This document shows positions 26,394-36,038 of a stretch of DNA of 64,000 bases, one piece after another. Position 1 is the first letter of the stretch, and the number at the start of each line of letters is the position of its first letter. Both the position numbers and the translations under genes were made by a program. A model generated the notes under the pieces. It did no database searches, was not told where the DNA came from, and worked only from the letters and a program-made list of their open reading frames with translations. The stretch lies in contig NZ_JACIEN010000006.1 in assembly GCF_014196925.1 (NCBI RefSeq), positions 124,001 through 188,000 of the forward strand, in the 5' to 3' direction. The stretch is from Chelatococcus caeni. Its GTDB lineage: Bacteria; Pseudomonadota; Alphaproteobacteria; Rhizobiales; Beijerinckiaceae.

Positions 26394-27719
26394 ATGGCGC
26401 CAGCCCTTCCGGCGAATGGCAGCGAACGCCTGCTGCTCGAGGCCGACCTGTCGGCCGAGCGGGCGGCGAGCGTGGTCCGCATGGCCATCGCCATCGTGCT
26501 CCTCGTCACCGTCGAGGTCGTCCTCAAGCGCAGCAACGACATCTCGCTGCTCGATCTCACCGAGGCGCGCAACCAGGCGCGGGCGACGCTCGGCCTGCTC
26601 TTCTTCGCGGGTCTTGCCGTCTATCTCCTCGTTAAATTCGGCCGCTGGCGGCCTTGGATGGCCTATGTGACGGTGACGGTGGACATCGCCGTCCTCGTCG
26701 GCAGCCTTCTCGCCGACCTGCGCGACCTGCGCCTGCCGGTCGCGTTCATGAGCATGTTCCCGGTGGTCGGGGTCTTCCCGCTGCTGCTTGCCGTCAGCGC
26801 CCTGCGCATCCGCCCCTGGGTGCAGCTCTATGCCCTCTGCCTGACCCTCGTCGGCCTGGCGCTGGTCGCCTGCATGGGGGGATGGGGCTCGAACCTCGCT
26901 CCGGAGACCTTCCTGCGCGATGCGGAGATGTTCTATTCCGTGCCGGCGAACACGGCCCGCGCCGCCATGCTCGCGCTCGGCGGGGCGGTGCTCGTGCTCG
27001 GCGCCCTGCGCGGCCGGCGCCTGCTCAACCGGGCGGTGGCCGAGACGACTCGCCGGCTCAACCTCGCGCGCTATCTCCCTGCCGAGCTCCTGCCCGTGCT
27101 GTCGAGCGACAACATCGAGGAGCTGCGGACGGGGCGCCGCGCCGAGGTGGCGCTCGTCTTCATCGACATTCGCGGTTCCACCGCCATGGGCGAGGCGATG
27201 AGCCCGGCGGCGCTCACCGGCTTCATCGGCGCCTTCCGCGCCCGCGTCACGCGGGCGGCGCGCCAGCACGGCGGTGTCATCGACAAGTTCATCGGCGACG
27301 GCGCCTTCATCATCTTCGGCCTGCCGCAGACGAACGGCGACGATGCGGCCCGGGCGCTCGCCTTCTGCCGCTCCATGCTCGCGTCCGTCGACGAGTGGAA
27401 CGGCCTGCGCAAGGCAACCGACGCCGTCCCGGTCGCAGTCGGCATCGGCGTGCACTTCGGCACGGCCTTCGTCGGCGCCATCGGCGACGAGCAGCGCCTG
27501 GAATTCACCGTCATGGGCGATGCCGTGAACGTCGCGGCCCGGCTCGAGGATGCGACCAAGGCCTTCGAGGTGCCGCTGGTCGCCTCGCGCGACGCGCTCA
27601 AGGCGGCGGGCGAGGATCCACAGAGCGCCGGCTCGCCATGGCGCAGCCTCGGAACGCAGGCCCTGCGCGGGCGCAACGAGGCGATGCCGATCTACACGCT
27701 GGAGAACAGCGCCGTCTGA
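26394..27719 (+). CDS. Membrane-bound class III adenylate/guanylate cyclase
   Basis: This protein of 441 aa has an N-terminal membrane region with about six helices (residues 25-205), then a class III cyclase catalytic domain. Metal-binding Asp are in VALVFIDIRGSTAMGE and in FIGDGAFIIFG. The transition-state Asn and Arg are in GDAVNVAARLED. The base-selecting segment reads RLEFTVMGD. It begins eight bases after ccmG and so is probably read with the ccm genes, although no functional link is established. Product (cAMP or cGMP) is not certain. Confidence 0.88.
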   Translation: MAPALPANGSERLLLEADLSAERAASVVRMAIAIVLLVTVEVVLKRSNDISLLDLTEARNQARATLGLLFFAGLAVYLLVKFGRWRPWMAYVTVTVDIAVLVGSLLADLRDLRLPVAFMSMFPVVGVFPLLLAVSALRIRPWVQLYALCLTLVGLALVACMGGWGSNLAPETFLRDAEMFYSVPANTARAAMLALGGAVLVLGALRGRRLLNRAVAETTRRLNLARYLPAELLPVLSSDNIEELRTGRRAEVALVFIDIRGSTAMGEAMSPAALTGFIGAFRARVTRAARQHGGVIDKFIGDGAFIIFGLPQTNGDDAARALAFCRSMLASVDEWNGLRKATDAVPVAVGIGVHFGTAFVGAIGDEQRLEFTVMGDAVNVAARLEDATKAFEVPLVASRDALKAAGEDPQSAGSPWRSLGTQALRGRNEAMPIYTLENSAV

Positions 27720-27732
27720 GCCTGCGGCTCAG
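27716..27732. repeat. Palindrome containing both convergent stop codons
   Basis: CTGAGCC (27716-27722), loop TGC and GGCTCAG (27726-27732) pair perfectly. The left arm includes the TGA of the cyclase gene and the right arm includes the reverse-strand TGA of ispZ. No T-tract follows. Confidence 0.6.
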
Positions 27733-28391
27733 GGCTTGCGGTCCTCTTCCGTCGCCGGGCTGTGGCGCATGATGAGCGGCGTCTGCGCGAGCGCGAAGGC
27801 GAGCGTGATGGGCATCACGCCGAAGACCTTGAAGTTCACCCAGAAGTCCGTCGTCTGCGTGCGCCAGACGACCTCGTTCAGCAGCGCCAGAAAGAAGAAG
27901 AACAGGCCCCAGCGCAGGGTCAGCTTGCGCCAGCCCTCGGCGTCGAGCTCGAAGACGCTGTCGAGCACGAAGCCGAGCAGCGACTTGCGGAACAGGAGCC
28001 CGACGAGCAGCACCGAGCCGAACAGCGTGTTGACGATGGTCGGCTTCAGCTTGATGAACAATTCGTCGTGCAGGACGAGCGTCAGCGTGCCGAAGACGAG
28101 GACGACGACGCCGGAGACGAGCGGCATGATCGGCAGCTTGCCGACCAGCCGGTAGTGGAGGGCGAGCGCCACCAGCGTCGCCAGCATGAAGACCGCCGTC
28201 GCCGTAAAGATGCCGGCCTGTCCGCCCGCGAGGATCGAGGCCGGCACGAGCGGCTGCATGAGCGGCGCGAACAGCTCGGGGCGGGTGTTGGCGAGGAAGA
28301 ACAGCCCGAGCGGCCCGAGCTCCAGCGCGAGCTTGATGAGCGGCGGCAGGTGCTGGCCCTTCGGGTCGCTTTCCACGAGTTCTTTCGACAT
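27729..28391 (-). CDS. ispZ: Intracellular septation protein A (IspZ/YciB)
   Basis: This is an integral membrane protein of 220 aa with about five or six helices. YciB proteins interact with cell-division and cell-elongation factors; the exact activity is not known. The signature is the aromatic block [22 protein letters not shown] followed by [18 protein letters not shown]. It lies four bases after ftsY and is probably co-transcribed with it. Confidence 0.9.
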   Translation of the reverse strand: MSKELVESDPKGQHLPPLIKLALELGPLGLFFLANTRPELFAPLMQPLVPASILAGGQAGIFTATAVFMLATLVALALHYRLVGKLPIMPLVSGVVVLVFGTLTLVLHDELFIKLKPTIVNTLFGSVLLVGLLFRKSLLGFVLDSVFELDAEGWRKLTLRWGLFFFFLALLNEVVWRTQTTDFWVNFKVFGVMPITLAFALAQTPLIMRHSPATEEDRKP

Positions 28392-28395
28392 GCTT

Positions 28396-29505
28396 TTAGG
28401 CTTCCAGTCCGGCGATGGCGCGGGCGAAATCGCGCGCCGTGAAGGGTTCGAGGTCCTCGACGCCCTCGCCGACGCCGATGAAATGCACGGGCAGGCCGAA
28501 CTTGGCGGCGATGGAGACGAGAATGCCGCCGCGGGCGGTGCCGTCGAGCTTGGTCATGACGAGGCCGGTGACGCCGGCCGTCTTGCCGAAGATCTCCACC
28601 TGGTTCACCGCGTTCTGGCCGGTCGTGGCGTCGAGCACGAGGAGCACGGCATGCGGCGCCGTCTCGTCGAGCTTCTTCATCACGCGCACCACCTTCTCGA
28701 GCTCGGCCATGAGGCCGGCCTTGTTCTGCAGGCGCCCGGCGGTGTCGACGAGCACGATGTCCGTGCCGGTTTCGCGCGCCTCGCTGAGGGCGTCGAAGGC
28801 GAGGCCCGCCGCATCCGCCCCCTGCTCGCGGGCGATCACCGCCGCGCCGGTGCGCTCGCCCCACACCTTGAGCTGCTCGATGGCCGCGGCACGGAAGGTG
28901 TCGCCCGCCGCCAGCATGACCTTGCGCCCCTCGGCGCGGAACTTCGCCGCGAGCTTGCCGATGGTGGTCGTCTTGCCCGAGCCGTTGACCCCCACCATGA
29001 GGATGACGAAGGGCTTCCTGCCGGCGTCGACGGCAAGCGGATGCGCCACGGGGGCGAGCACCGCCTCCACCTCGCGCGCCAGCACGGCCTTGACCTCCTC
29101 GGGGTCGATGGCCTTGTCGTAGCGCCCCTCGGCGATCGAGCGGGTGATGCGAGCGGAAGTCTCGATGCCGAGGTCGGCCTGGATCAGGATGTCCTCGAGG
29201 TCATCGATGGTCGCGGCGTCGAGGCGGCGCTTGGAGAAGAGCTCGGTGATGCCGAGGCCGAGCGAGGACGAGGTGCGCGCCAGCCCCTCCTTCAGCCGCT
29301 GCCACCAGCTGCGCCGGGGCGCGGGCTGGGGAGTGGCCTCGGGCGACGTTTGGGGCACTGCCTGGGGCGGAGCCTCCTGCGGCGGTGATGGCGGCTGCGG
29401 CGCCTCGGCTTCGGGAGGCGGCGCCTGCGGCTCCGGCTGGGCGGTCTCGCCGCGCCGGAAGAGCCGGGCCAGCATCCCGCGCTTGTCCTTGTCGCCGTCG
29501 CTCAT
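28396..29505 (-). CDS. ftsY: Signal recognition particle receptor FtsY
   Basis: This SRP-receptor GTPase (369 aa) docks ribosome-nascent-chain complexes at the inner membrane. Residues about 20-65 are a proline- and glutamine-rich acidic linker (the A domain). The N domain follows ([20 protein letters not shown]). GTPase motifs of the G domain are [37 protein letters not shown] and [10 protein letters not shown]. The ATG at 29505 gives a family-typical length. It is divergent from a pseudouridine synthase gene. Confidence 0.95.
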   Translation of the reverse strand: MSDGDKDKRGMLARLFRRGETAQPEPQAPPPEAEAPQPPSPPQEAPPQAVPQTSPEATPQPAPRRSWWQRLKEGLARTSSSLGLGITELFSKRRLDAATIDDLEDILIQADLGIETSARITRSIAEGRYDKAIDPEEVKAVLAREVEAVLAPVAHPLAVDAGRKPFVILMVGVNGSGKTTTIGKLAAKFRAEGRKVMLAAGDTFRAAAIEQLKVWGERTGAAVIAREQGADAAGLAFDALSEARETGTDIVLVDTAGRLQNKAGLMAELEKVVRVMKKLDETAPHAVLLVLDATTGQNAVNQVEIFGKTAGVTGLVMTKLDGTARGGILVSIAAKFGLPVHFIGVGEGVEDLEPFTARDFARAIAGLEA

Positions 29506-29562
29506 CTGTCCTCGCGTTCTTTTCCCTTGCCCTCGGCCTGCCCCCTCGATAGCCCGAAGCGC

Positions 29563-30297
29563 ATGAACGAGAAAGAGTTGCCGTTCGATATAGTGTCGTG
29601 CCTCCTCTATCGCGACGCGCTGATGCTGGTGATCGACAAGCCGGCGGGCATGCCCGTCCATCCCGGTCCGCGCAGCGGCACAGCGACGAGCGACGAGACG
29701 CTGAGCGACCATCTCGACGCATTGCGCTTCGGCCTGCCGCGGCGGCCCGAGCTCGCCCACCGGCTCGACCGCGACACCTCCGGCTGCCTCGTGCTCGGCC
29801 GCCATCGCAAGGCGCTCGACAAGCTGGGACGCCTGTTCCAGTCGGGCAAGGTCGAGAAGACCTACTGGGCCATCGTCGAGGGAGGCCCCGCCGGCGACGC
29901 GGGCGAGATCGACCTGCCGCTCGCTCCGCGCGATCCCGCGCGCGGCTGGTGGATGAAGGTGGACGCCGCCGGCCAGCCGGCTCTGACGCGCTGGCGCGTC
30001 CTCGGGCGGGGCGAAGGCCTCGCCTGGCTCGCACTGACGCCGGTGACCGGCCGCACCCACCAGCTGCGCGTCCATTGCGCCGCGGCGGGCTTTCCGATCC
30101 TCGGTGACGCCATCTACGGCAACGCCCCGCGCATCGGCGGGCCGGGGCTGCACCTGCATGCCGCCGCGCTCGCCATCCCGCTCTATCCCAGCCGCGAGGC
30201 CGTGCGGATCGCGGCCCCCGCGCCGCCGCATATGCACGCGGCCCTCCGCGCAGCCGGCTGGTGCGCGACATCCCCGGACGCGGTGGCCGGCCGCTGA
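29563..30297 (+). CDS. RluA-family pseudouridine synthase
   Basis: This RNA pseudouridine synthase (244 aa) has the catalytic Asp in ELAHRLDRDTSGCLVLGR, the GKVEKTYWAIVEG strand, and the C-terminal TGRTHQLRVHCAAAGFPI and GDAIYG. There is no S4 domain, so it is like TruC or RluA rather than RluC/RluD. The RNA target cannot be told. The ATG at 29563 lacks a strong ribosome binding site; a GTG or ATG about 12 codons upstream is possible. Confidence 0.88.
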   Translation: MNEKELPFDIVSCLLYRDALMLVIDKPAGMPVHPGPRSGTATSDETLSDHLDALRFGLPRRPELAHRLDRDTSGCLVLGRHRKALDKLGRLFQSGKVEKTYWAIVEGGPAGDAGEIDLPLAPRDPARGWWMKVDAAGQPALTRWRVLGRGEGLAWLALTPVTGRTHQLRVHCAAAGFPILGDAIYGNAPRIGGPGLHLHAAALAIPLYPSREAVRIAAPAPPHMHAALRAAGWCATSPDAVAGR

Positions 30298-30679
30298 GGC
30301 GGTGATTCGCTGCCCGCACGACGTCGCCGCGTCCCGGTGCCATATCGCTCGACGTATCTGCATGCCATCCTGTGTCGGGTGAATGGCGGGCTTTCAGTCA
30401 CTCATGGTGCAATCAATAATATTCAGCTGGTATTTTGCTTCCAGCGCAATTGATGTGGCGCCCTTGTCACTCAGGTTTATTGAGTAAAATTGTAGGCGTA
30501 TACAGATTGTGCGGGCGCTTCCGGTCAGGGGCGCTTCGGCCGGGGGGCGGCGGTCCTTCCACCTTCCCCCACGGTGTGCCGCAGCACGCCGCCCCCCGGC
30601 TCCGCACCCGGCGGCTGCGCGATTGCCGCGTCTGCCTGACGTCATCCGCTGCGGCGGACTGTCCTAGGGACACGAGCCG
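30298..30679. other. 382-bp intergenic region before the type I secretion genes
   Basis: The first part, about 30390-30510, is AT-richer than its surroundings. It holds TTGTCA (30464) and TAAAAT (30485) spaced 15 bases, and a small inverted repeat ACTCA / TGAGT (30469-30485). These may be promoter and operator for the secretion genes, at low confidence. A 14-bp inverted repeat follows and is listed separately. No gene is seen. Confidence 0.4.
30539..30600. repeat. 14-bp perfect inverted repeat in the secretion operon leader
   Basis: GCCGGGGGGCGGCG (30539-30552) and CGCCGCCCCCCGGC (30587-30600) are exact reverse complements with a 34-base spacer. The stem ends 79 bases before the ATPase start codon. 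If the promoter is in the AT-rich part, it would form in the 5' leader. Confidence 0.6.
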
Positions 30680-32419
30680 ATGAGTGAGCCGCGCAGTGAA
30701 CTGGCGACTGCATTTCGGCGACTGCGTTGGGTTTTCGGAGGCCTTGCCCTCATCTCCGGCGTGGTCAACTGCCTGGCGCTGTCCGGCTCCATCTTCATGC
30801 TGCAGGTCTACGACCGGGTGCTGTCGAGCCGCAGCGAGGCGACCCTTGCCGCGCTGTGCGTTCTCGTCGTGCTCCTGTTCGGGTTCCAGGGACTGCTCGA
30901 GGCGGTGCGCAGCCGGGTGCTGGCCCGCATCGCCAGTCAGGTTCATGCCGAACTCGGGCCTCGCGTCTTCCGCTGCGTTCTGGCGCTGCCGCTGAGGAGC
31001 GCGATCGAGGACGACGGCCTCACCCCGGTGCGCGACCTCGACAACCTGCGCAACTTTGCTGCCGGGCCCGGCCCCTCGGCCTTCTTCGACCTGCCGTGGA
31101 TGCCGCTCTACCTGCTCTTCGTCTTCGTGCTGCATCCCTTCCTCGGCCTCCTCGCGACGGCGGGCGCCCTGGTGCTCGTCGGCCTGACCGTGGCGGCCGA
31201 GATCCTGTCGCGCCGGCCCCAGCGCGTGTTGGCCGCGCAGAACGTGCAGCGCATCAGTCTCGGCCTCGCCGGCCGCCGCAACGCCGAGGTGCTGCGCGCC
31301 ATGGGCTTCGGCGAGCGGCTGACGGCGCGCTGGCTGCGCCTCAACGACGCATTTCTCGCCGAGCAGCGGCGGGCGGGCGACATCGTCGGTGGGCTCGGCG
31401 CTGCCTCACGCGTCCTGCGCCTCTTGCTGCAGTCGCTCATCCTGGCGCTCGGCGCGTGGCTGACCATCCGCGGCGAGGTGACGGCGGGGGCGATCATCGC
31501 CGCCTCCATCGCCGCGACCCGGGCGCTTGCGCCGGTGGAGCTCGCCATCGGGCAGTGGAAGTCCTTCGTCGCCGCGCGCGCGAGCTGGCGCCGGCTCGCC
31601 GGGCTGCTCCAGGCCCTGCCGCCGCCGGCGCGGCCGCTCGATCTGCCGCCGCCCGTCGCCGGCCTCGCCGTCGAGCAGCTGTCGGTCGCCGCGCCCGGCC
31701 AGCGCCGGCCGAGCGTGCGCAATGTCTCCTTCAAGCTGCAGGCGGGGCAGGGGCTCGGCATCATCGGCCCGAGCGCCGCCGGCAAGTCGTCCCTCGTGCG
31801 CGGCCTCGTCGGCGTCTGGCCGCTCCTGTCGGGAACGGTGCGCCTCGACGGCGCCGCGCTCGACCAGTGGGACGAGACGGCGCTCGGCCGCCACATCGGC
31901 TATCTGCCCCAGGACGTGGAACTGTTCGCCGGCACCGTCGCCGCCAACATTGCCCGCTTCGAGGACGAGCCGGACGCCGCGGCGGTCATCGCTGCCGCCA
32001 CGGCAGCGGGCGTGCACGGGATGATCCTGCGCCTGCCCGACGGCTACGAGACCGAGATCGGCGAGGGCGGCGAGGCGCTGTCGGCGGGTCAGCGCCAGCG
32101 CCTGGCGCTCGCCCGGGCGCTCTATCGCGATCCCTTCCTCGTGGTCCTCGACGAGCCCAATTCCAACCTCGATGCGGAGGGGGAAGCGGCGCTGACGCAA
32201 GCCATCCGGGGCGTGCGCGCCCGCGGCGGCATCGTCGTCGTCGTGGCCCACCGCCCGGCCGTGCTCGTCGGGGTCGACCTGATCGCCATCCTCCGTGACG
32301 GGGCGCTGCAGGCCTTCGGCACGCACCAGGAGGTGATGCGCGGGCGCAGGCAGCCCGGTCCGGCCCGGAATGGTCCGCCGCTCGCGGTGGTCGAGGACAG
32401 GAAGGCTGGCGTGCAATGA
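30680..32419 (+). CDS. Type I secretion system permease/ATPase (PrsD/AprD-like)
   Basis: This is the inner-membrane ABC exporter of a type I secretion system, 579 aa. Residues about 20-300 hold the membrane domain, starting with GLALISGVVNCLALSGSIFMLQVYDRVL, a signature of PrsD/AprD/HlyB-related permeases without a C39 peptidase domain. The ATPase has Walker A (GPSAAGKSSLVRGL), LSAGQRQRLALARALYRD and Walker B (VVLDEPNSNLD). Its stop overlaps the adaptor start. No RTX-type substrate or TolC-like gene is nearby, so the cargo is unknown. Confidence 0.92.
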   Translation: MSEPRSELATAFRRLRWVFGGLALISGVVNCLALSGSIFMLQVYDRVLSSRSEATLAALCVLVVLLFGFQGLLEAVRSRVLARIASQVHAELGPRVFRCVLALPLRSAIEDDGLTPVRDLDNLRNFAAGPGPSAFFDLPWMPLYLLFVFVLHPFLGLLATAGALVLVGLTVAAEILSRRPQRVLAAQNVQRISLGLAGRRNAEVLRAMGFGERLTARWLRLNDAFLAEQRRAGDIVGGLGAASRVLRLLLQSLILALGAWLTIRGEVTAGAIIAASIAATRALAPVELAIGQWKSFVAARASWRRLAGLLQALPPPARPLDLPPPVAGLAVEQLSVAAPGQRRPSVRNVSFKLQAGQGLGIIGPSAAGKSSLVRGLVGVWPLLSGTVRLDGAALDQWDETALGRHIGYLPQDVELFAGTVAANIARFEDEPDAAAVIAAATAAGVHGMILRLPDGYETEIGEGGEALSAGQRQRLALARALYRDPFLVVLDEPNSNLDAEGEAALTQAIRGVRARGGIVVVVAHRPAVLVGVDLIAILRDGALQAFGTHQEVMRGRRQPGPARNGPPLAVVEDRKAGVQ

Positions 32420-33735
32420 GCGCGACGTCCTCCCTCCGCGGCCGCGAGGAACGCTCGATCCGGCGCAACATGGCGCTGGGCCTCGCGATCTCCTTCCTGC
32501 TGCTCGGCACGATCGGCGGCTGGGCGTCGGTGGCGCAGCTGGCCGGCGCCGTCATCGCCCCCGGCGTTCTCGTCGTCGAATCGAACGTCAAGCGGGTGCA
32601 GCATCCGACGGGCGGCGTCATCGGCCAGCTCGATGTCAGGGAAGGCGACGTGGTGCGGGCGGGCGACGTTCTGGCGCGGCTCGACGCCACCGTCGCCACG
32701 GCCAGCCTGCAGCTCGTCTCCAAGCAGCTCGACCAGGCGGTCGGCCGCGTCGCGCGGCTCGCCGCCGAGCGGGACGGCCTCTCCGAGATCGCCTTCCCGG
32801 CGGAGCTGGCCACCAGGGCCGGCACGGATGCAGAGGCCGCCGCGGTGATCGACGGCGAAAGCCGCCTCTTCAGGGCGCGCCGCTTGGCGATGGAGGGGCA
32901 GAAGGCGCAGCTGCGCGAGCGCATCTCGCAGTCGCTGCGCGAGATCGAGGGCCTCGATGCCCAGCAGGCCGCGAAGAGCGAGGAGATCGCGCTGATCGAG
33001 GACGAGCTCGCCGGGGTCCTGGCGCTGTTCGAGCGCAACCTCGTCCAGATCAACCGGCTCAAGCTGCTGCAGCGGGAGGCCGCCCGCCTCGGCGGCGAGC
33101 GCGGCCAGATCGTCGCCGCCATCGCCCAGGCCCGGGGGCGCATCGCCGAGACGCAGCTGCAGATCATCCAGCTTGACCAGAACCGCCGGACCGAGGTGAT
33201 GCAGGAGTTGCGCGACTACGAAACCCGCATCGGGGAATATGTCGAGCGCAGGGTCGCGGCGCAGGACCAGCTGGCGCGCGTCGACATCCGCGCGCCCCAG
33301 GACGGCATCGTCCACCAGCTCGATGTACACACGGTCGGCGGGGTCGTCAGCGCGGGACAGGTCATGATGCTCATCGTGCCGCGCAGCGACGAGCTCATCA
33401 TCGAGGCCCGGGTCTCGCCTGTCGACATAGACCAGGTGACGCCGGGCCAGACGACGGTGGCCCGCTTTTCGGCCTTCAACCAGCGCACCACGCCCGAACT
33501 CGCCGGCACCGTCACCGGTGTCGCGCCCGATCTCCTCACGGTCGCGGCGACGGGCGAGACGTTCTACAAGGTCCGGATCCACATCGCGCCGGAGGAGCTC
33601 GCCCGCCTGCGGGATCTCAAGCTCGTCCCCGGCATGCCGGTCGAGGTCCATATCCGGACCGGCTCGCGCTCGGCCCTGTCCTACGTGATGAAGCCACTGA
33701 CCGACCAGCTGGCGCGCGCCTTCCGGGAGGAGTGA
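32416..33735 (+). CDS. Type I secretion periplasmic adaptor (HlyD/PrsE family)
   Basis: This membrane-fusion protein (439 aa) bridges the ABC exporter to an outer-membrane channel. It has one N-terminal membrane helix (residues about 18-38), then GVLVVESNVKRVQHPTGGVI of the lipoyl domain. A long coiled coil covers residues about 95-270, rich in Glu, Arg and Leu. The HlyD-type C-terminal barrel contains VRIHIAPEELARL and LVPGMPVEVHIRTG. It overlaps the ATPase by ATGA. Confidence 0.92.
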   Translation: MSATSSLRGREERSIRRNMALGLAISFLLLGTIGGWASVAQLAGAVIAPGVLVVESNVKRVQHPTGGVIGQLDVREGDVVRAGDVLARLDATVATASLQLVSKQLDQAVGRVARLAAERDGLSEIAFPAELATRAGTDAEAAAVIDGESRLFRARRLAMEGQKAQLRERISQSLREIEGLDAQQAAKSEEIALIEDELAGVLALFERNLVQINRLKLLQREAARLGGERGQIVAAIAQARGRIAETQLQIIQLDQNRRTEVMQELRDYETRIGEYVERRVAAQDQLARVDIRAPQDGIVHQLDVHTVGGVVSAGQVMMLIVPRSDELIIEARVSPVDIDQVTPGQTTVARFSAFNQRTTPELAGTVTGVAPDLLTVAATGETFYKVRIHIAPEELARLRDLKLVPGMPVEVHIRTGSRSALSYVMKPLTDQLARAFREE

Positions 33736-33751
33736 CGCGCGCCGGCAGGGC

Positions 33752-34480
33752 TCAGCCGTTGGCGATGTACTGGCCGCCGTTGATGGTCAGCACCGAGCCG
33801 GTGGCGAAGGCGGCGGCATCGGAGGCGAGATAGACCACCGCGGCGGCGATTTCCTCGGCGCGGCCGAGGCGGCCGACGGGGATGCCGGCGATGATCTTCT
33901 TGAGCACGTCCTCCGGCACCGCCGCCACCATGTCGGTGTCGATGTAGCCGGGGCAGATGCAGTTGACCGTGACGCCCTTGGCGGCGTTCTCCTGCGCCAG
34001 CGCCTTGGTGAAGCCGATGACGCCGGCCTTGGCGGCGGAATAGTTGGACTGGCCCATCTGGCCCTTCTGGCCGTTGATGGACGAGATGTTGATGATGCGG
34101 CCGAAGCCGCGCTCGCGCATGCCCTCGATGACCGGGCGGGTCATCGTGAACATGGAATCGAGATTGGTGCGGATCACCGCCTGCCACTGCTCGAGGTTCA
34201 TGCGGTGGAACATGCCGTCGCGGGTGATGCCGGCATTGTTGACGAGGACGTCCACCGGGCCGAGATCGGCCGCGACGCGCGCGAGCCCGTCCGCACAGGC
34301 GCCGGCATCGCCCACGTCCCATTTGTAGACGGCGATGCCGGTCTCGCTCTTGAAGCGGGCGGCGGCCTCGTCGTTGCCCGCATAGTTGGCGGCCACCGTG
34401 TGCCCCGCCGCTTTCAAGGCGCGCGCGATCGCCGAGCCGATGCCGCGCGTGCCGCCGGTGACGACTGCAACTCGTGCCAT
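33752..34480 (-). CDS. phaB: Acetoacetyl-CoA reductase PhaB
   Basis: This SDR enzyme (242 aa) reduces acetoacetyl-CoA to (R)-3-hydroxybutyryl-CoA with NADPH for polyhydroxybutyrate synthesis. It has VTGGTRGIGSAIARALK, NNAGITRDGMFHRM, and the catalytic SSINGQKGQMGQSNYSAAKAG. The ending FATGSVLTINGGQYIANG is a close match to PhaB. It follows phaA by 77 bases. That gap contains an 8-bp hairpin (34515-34522 with 34535-34542) that could affect mRNA stability. phaC is not in the window. Confidence 0.94.
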   Translation of the reverse strand: MARVAVVTGGTRGIGSAIARALKAAGHTVAANYAGNDEAAARFKSETGIAVYKWDVGDAGACADGLARVAADLGPVDVLVNNAGITRDGMFHRMNLEQWQAVIRTNLDSMFTMTRPVIEGMRERGFGRIINISSINGQKGQMGQSNYSAAKAGVIGFTKALAQENAAKGVTVNCICPGYIDTDMVAAVPEDVLKKIIAGIPVGRLGRAEEIAAAVVYLASDAAAFATGSVLTINGGQYIANG

Positions 34481-34557
34481 GTTTCTCTCCCTCTGGCCGT
34501 TATCGTTGTCGGGAAGGGGCGTGCCGCCGCCGGAACGCCCCTCCGGGTCCGCCCTCC

Positions 34558-35736
34558 TCAGCGCTCCACGCACATGGCGACGCCCATGCCGCCGCCGATG
34601 CACAGCGTCGCGAGGCCCTTCTTCGCGTCGCGCCGGCCCATCTCGTGCAGCAGGGTCGTCAGGATGCGCGCGCCGGAGGCGCCGATGGGATGGCCGATGG
34701 CGATGGCCCCGCCATTGACGTTCACGATGTCCGGGTTCCAGCCCATGTCCTTGTTGACGGCGAGCGCCTGGGCGGCGAAGGCCTCGTTGGCCTCGACGAG
34801 GTCGAGGTCCTGCGCCTTCCAGCCCGCCTTCTCGAGGGCCTTGCGCGAGGCGGGGATGGGGCCTGAGCCCATGACGGCGGGCTCGACGCCGGCCGTCGCC
34901 CAGGAGGCGATGCGAGCGATCGGCTTGAGGCCGCGCCGCTCGGCTTCCGCCGCTGTCATCAGCACGAGCGCCGCGGCCCCGTCGTTGAGGCCCGAGGCGT
35001 TGCCCGCCGTCACCGTGCCGTCCTTCTGGAAGGCGGGCCGCAGCTTGGCGACCGCGTCGAGCGTCGCCCCGTCGCGGATGTACTCGTCGGTGTCGACGAC
35101 GACGTCGCCCTTGCGCGAGGCGACCGTCACGGGCGTGATCTCCTCCGCGAAGCGGCCGGCCTTCTTGGCGGCTTCCGCCTTGTTCTGGGAGGCGACAGCG
35201 AAGGCGTCCTGCTCCTCGCGGCTGATCTGCCACTTCTGGGCCACGTTCTCGGCCGTCACGCCCATGTGGTAGCCGTGGAAGGCATCCCACAGCCCGTCGC
35301 GAATCATCGTGTCGACGAACTGCACGTCGCCGAACTTCGTGCCGGCACGCATGTGGGCCGCGTGCGGCGCCAGCGACATCGATTCCTGCCCGCCGGCGAC
35401 GATGACGGAAGCGTCGCCGTTGGCGATCTGCTGCATGCCGAGGGCGACGGCGCGCAGGCCCGAGCCGCAGACCTGGTTGAGGCTCCAGGCCGTCTTGTCG
35501 ACCGGGATGCCCGCCTTCATGGCGGCCTGGCGGGCCGGGTTCTGTCCTTCGGCGGCCGTCAGCACCTGGCCGAGGATGACCTCGTCCACTTCCTCGGCGG
35601 CGACGCCCGCCCGCTCGAGGGCGCCCTTGATGGCGGTGGCTCCCAGCACATGCGCGGGCACGTTGGCGAAGGCGCCGTTGAAGGAGCCGACCGCAGTGCG
35701 CGTGGCGGCGACGATGACGATGTCCGTGGAGGCCAT
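34558..35736 (-). CDS. phaA: Acetyl-CoA acetyltransferase PhaA
   Basis: This biosynthetic thiolase (392 aa) condenses two acetyl-CoA to acetoacetyl-CoA, the first step of polyhydroxybutyrate synthesis. The acyl-carrying Cys is in [15 protein letters not shown]. The catalytic His is in [12 protein letters not shown] and the second Cys in [11 protein letters not shown]. Length is typical. It is the first gene of the phaAB unit and is divergent from the regulator phaR. Confidence 0.95.
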   Translation of the reverse strand: MASTDIVIVAATRTAVGSFNGAFANVPAHVLGATAIKGALERAGVAAEEVDEVILGQVLTAAEGQNPARQAAMKAGIPVDKTAWSLNQVCGSGLRAVALGMQQIANGDASVIVAGGQESMSLAPHAAHMRAGTKFGDVQFVDTMIRDGLWDAFHGYHMGVTAENVAQKWQISREEQDAFAVASQNKAEAAKKAGRFAEEITPVTVASRKGDVVVDTDEYIRDGATLDAVAKLRPAFQKDGTVTAGNASGLNDGAAALVLMTAAEAERRGLKPIARIASWATAGVEPAVMGSGPIPASRKALEKAGWKAQDLDLVEANEAFAAQALAVNKDMGWNPDIVNVNGGAIAIGHPIGASGARILTTLLHEMGRRDAKKGLATLCIGGGMGVAMCVER

Positions 35737-36038
35737 GGTGATCTCCCTTGTTCCTTGTTCCGCCGCTCTTGGCGGCCTTGCTGTCATGCTGCGGCCGCCT
35801 GGACGGGGGCCATGTGGACGGGTCGAAGCCATCTTCGGGGGGCCTCCGCGGAGCGTCAAGCGCCACATCGGGCGCGCACCGCGCCCCCATGTCGCACAAA
35901 TGAGTTTTCGTCGGGCTGATTAGCGCCTATCGTCTGCGCCGGGGAGGCCGTGCGCAGGCAACCGGTTCCGATGCCGGGAATGCTTCGGGCGCCGCGGCAT
36001 GAGCCCTTACCGGGGCCGGGACGAGACAAAGTAGAGCC
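35737..36038. promoter_or_regulatory. Divergent phaA/phaR intergenic region
   Basis: This 302-base gap must hold promoters for phaA and phaR. One inverted repeat is visible, CTGCGC (35934-35939) and GCGCAG (35952-35957), 12 bases apart. PhaR proteins are known to bind TGC-rich sites, so this is a candidate autoregulatory operator. No clear -35/-10 pair was recognised. Confidence 0.35.

Noticed and set aside
28396-30363. A 655-codon minus frame that would extend ftsY upstream
   Set aside because: The added N-terminal part is antisense to the pseudouridine synthase gene. FtsY starts normally at 29505.
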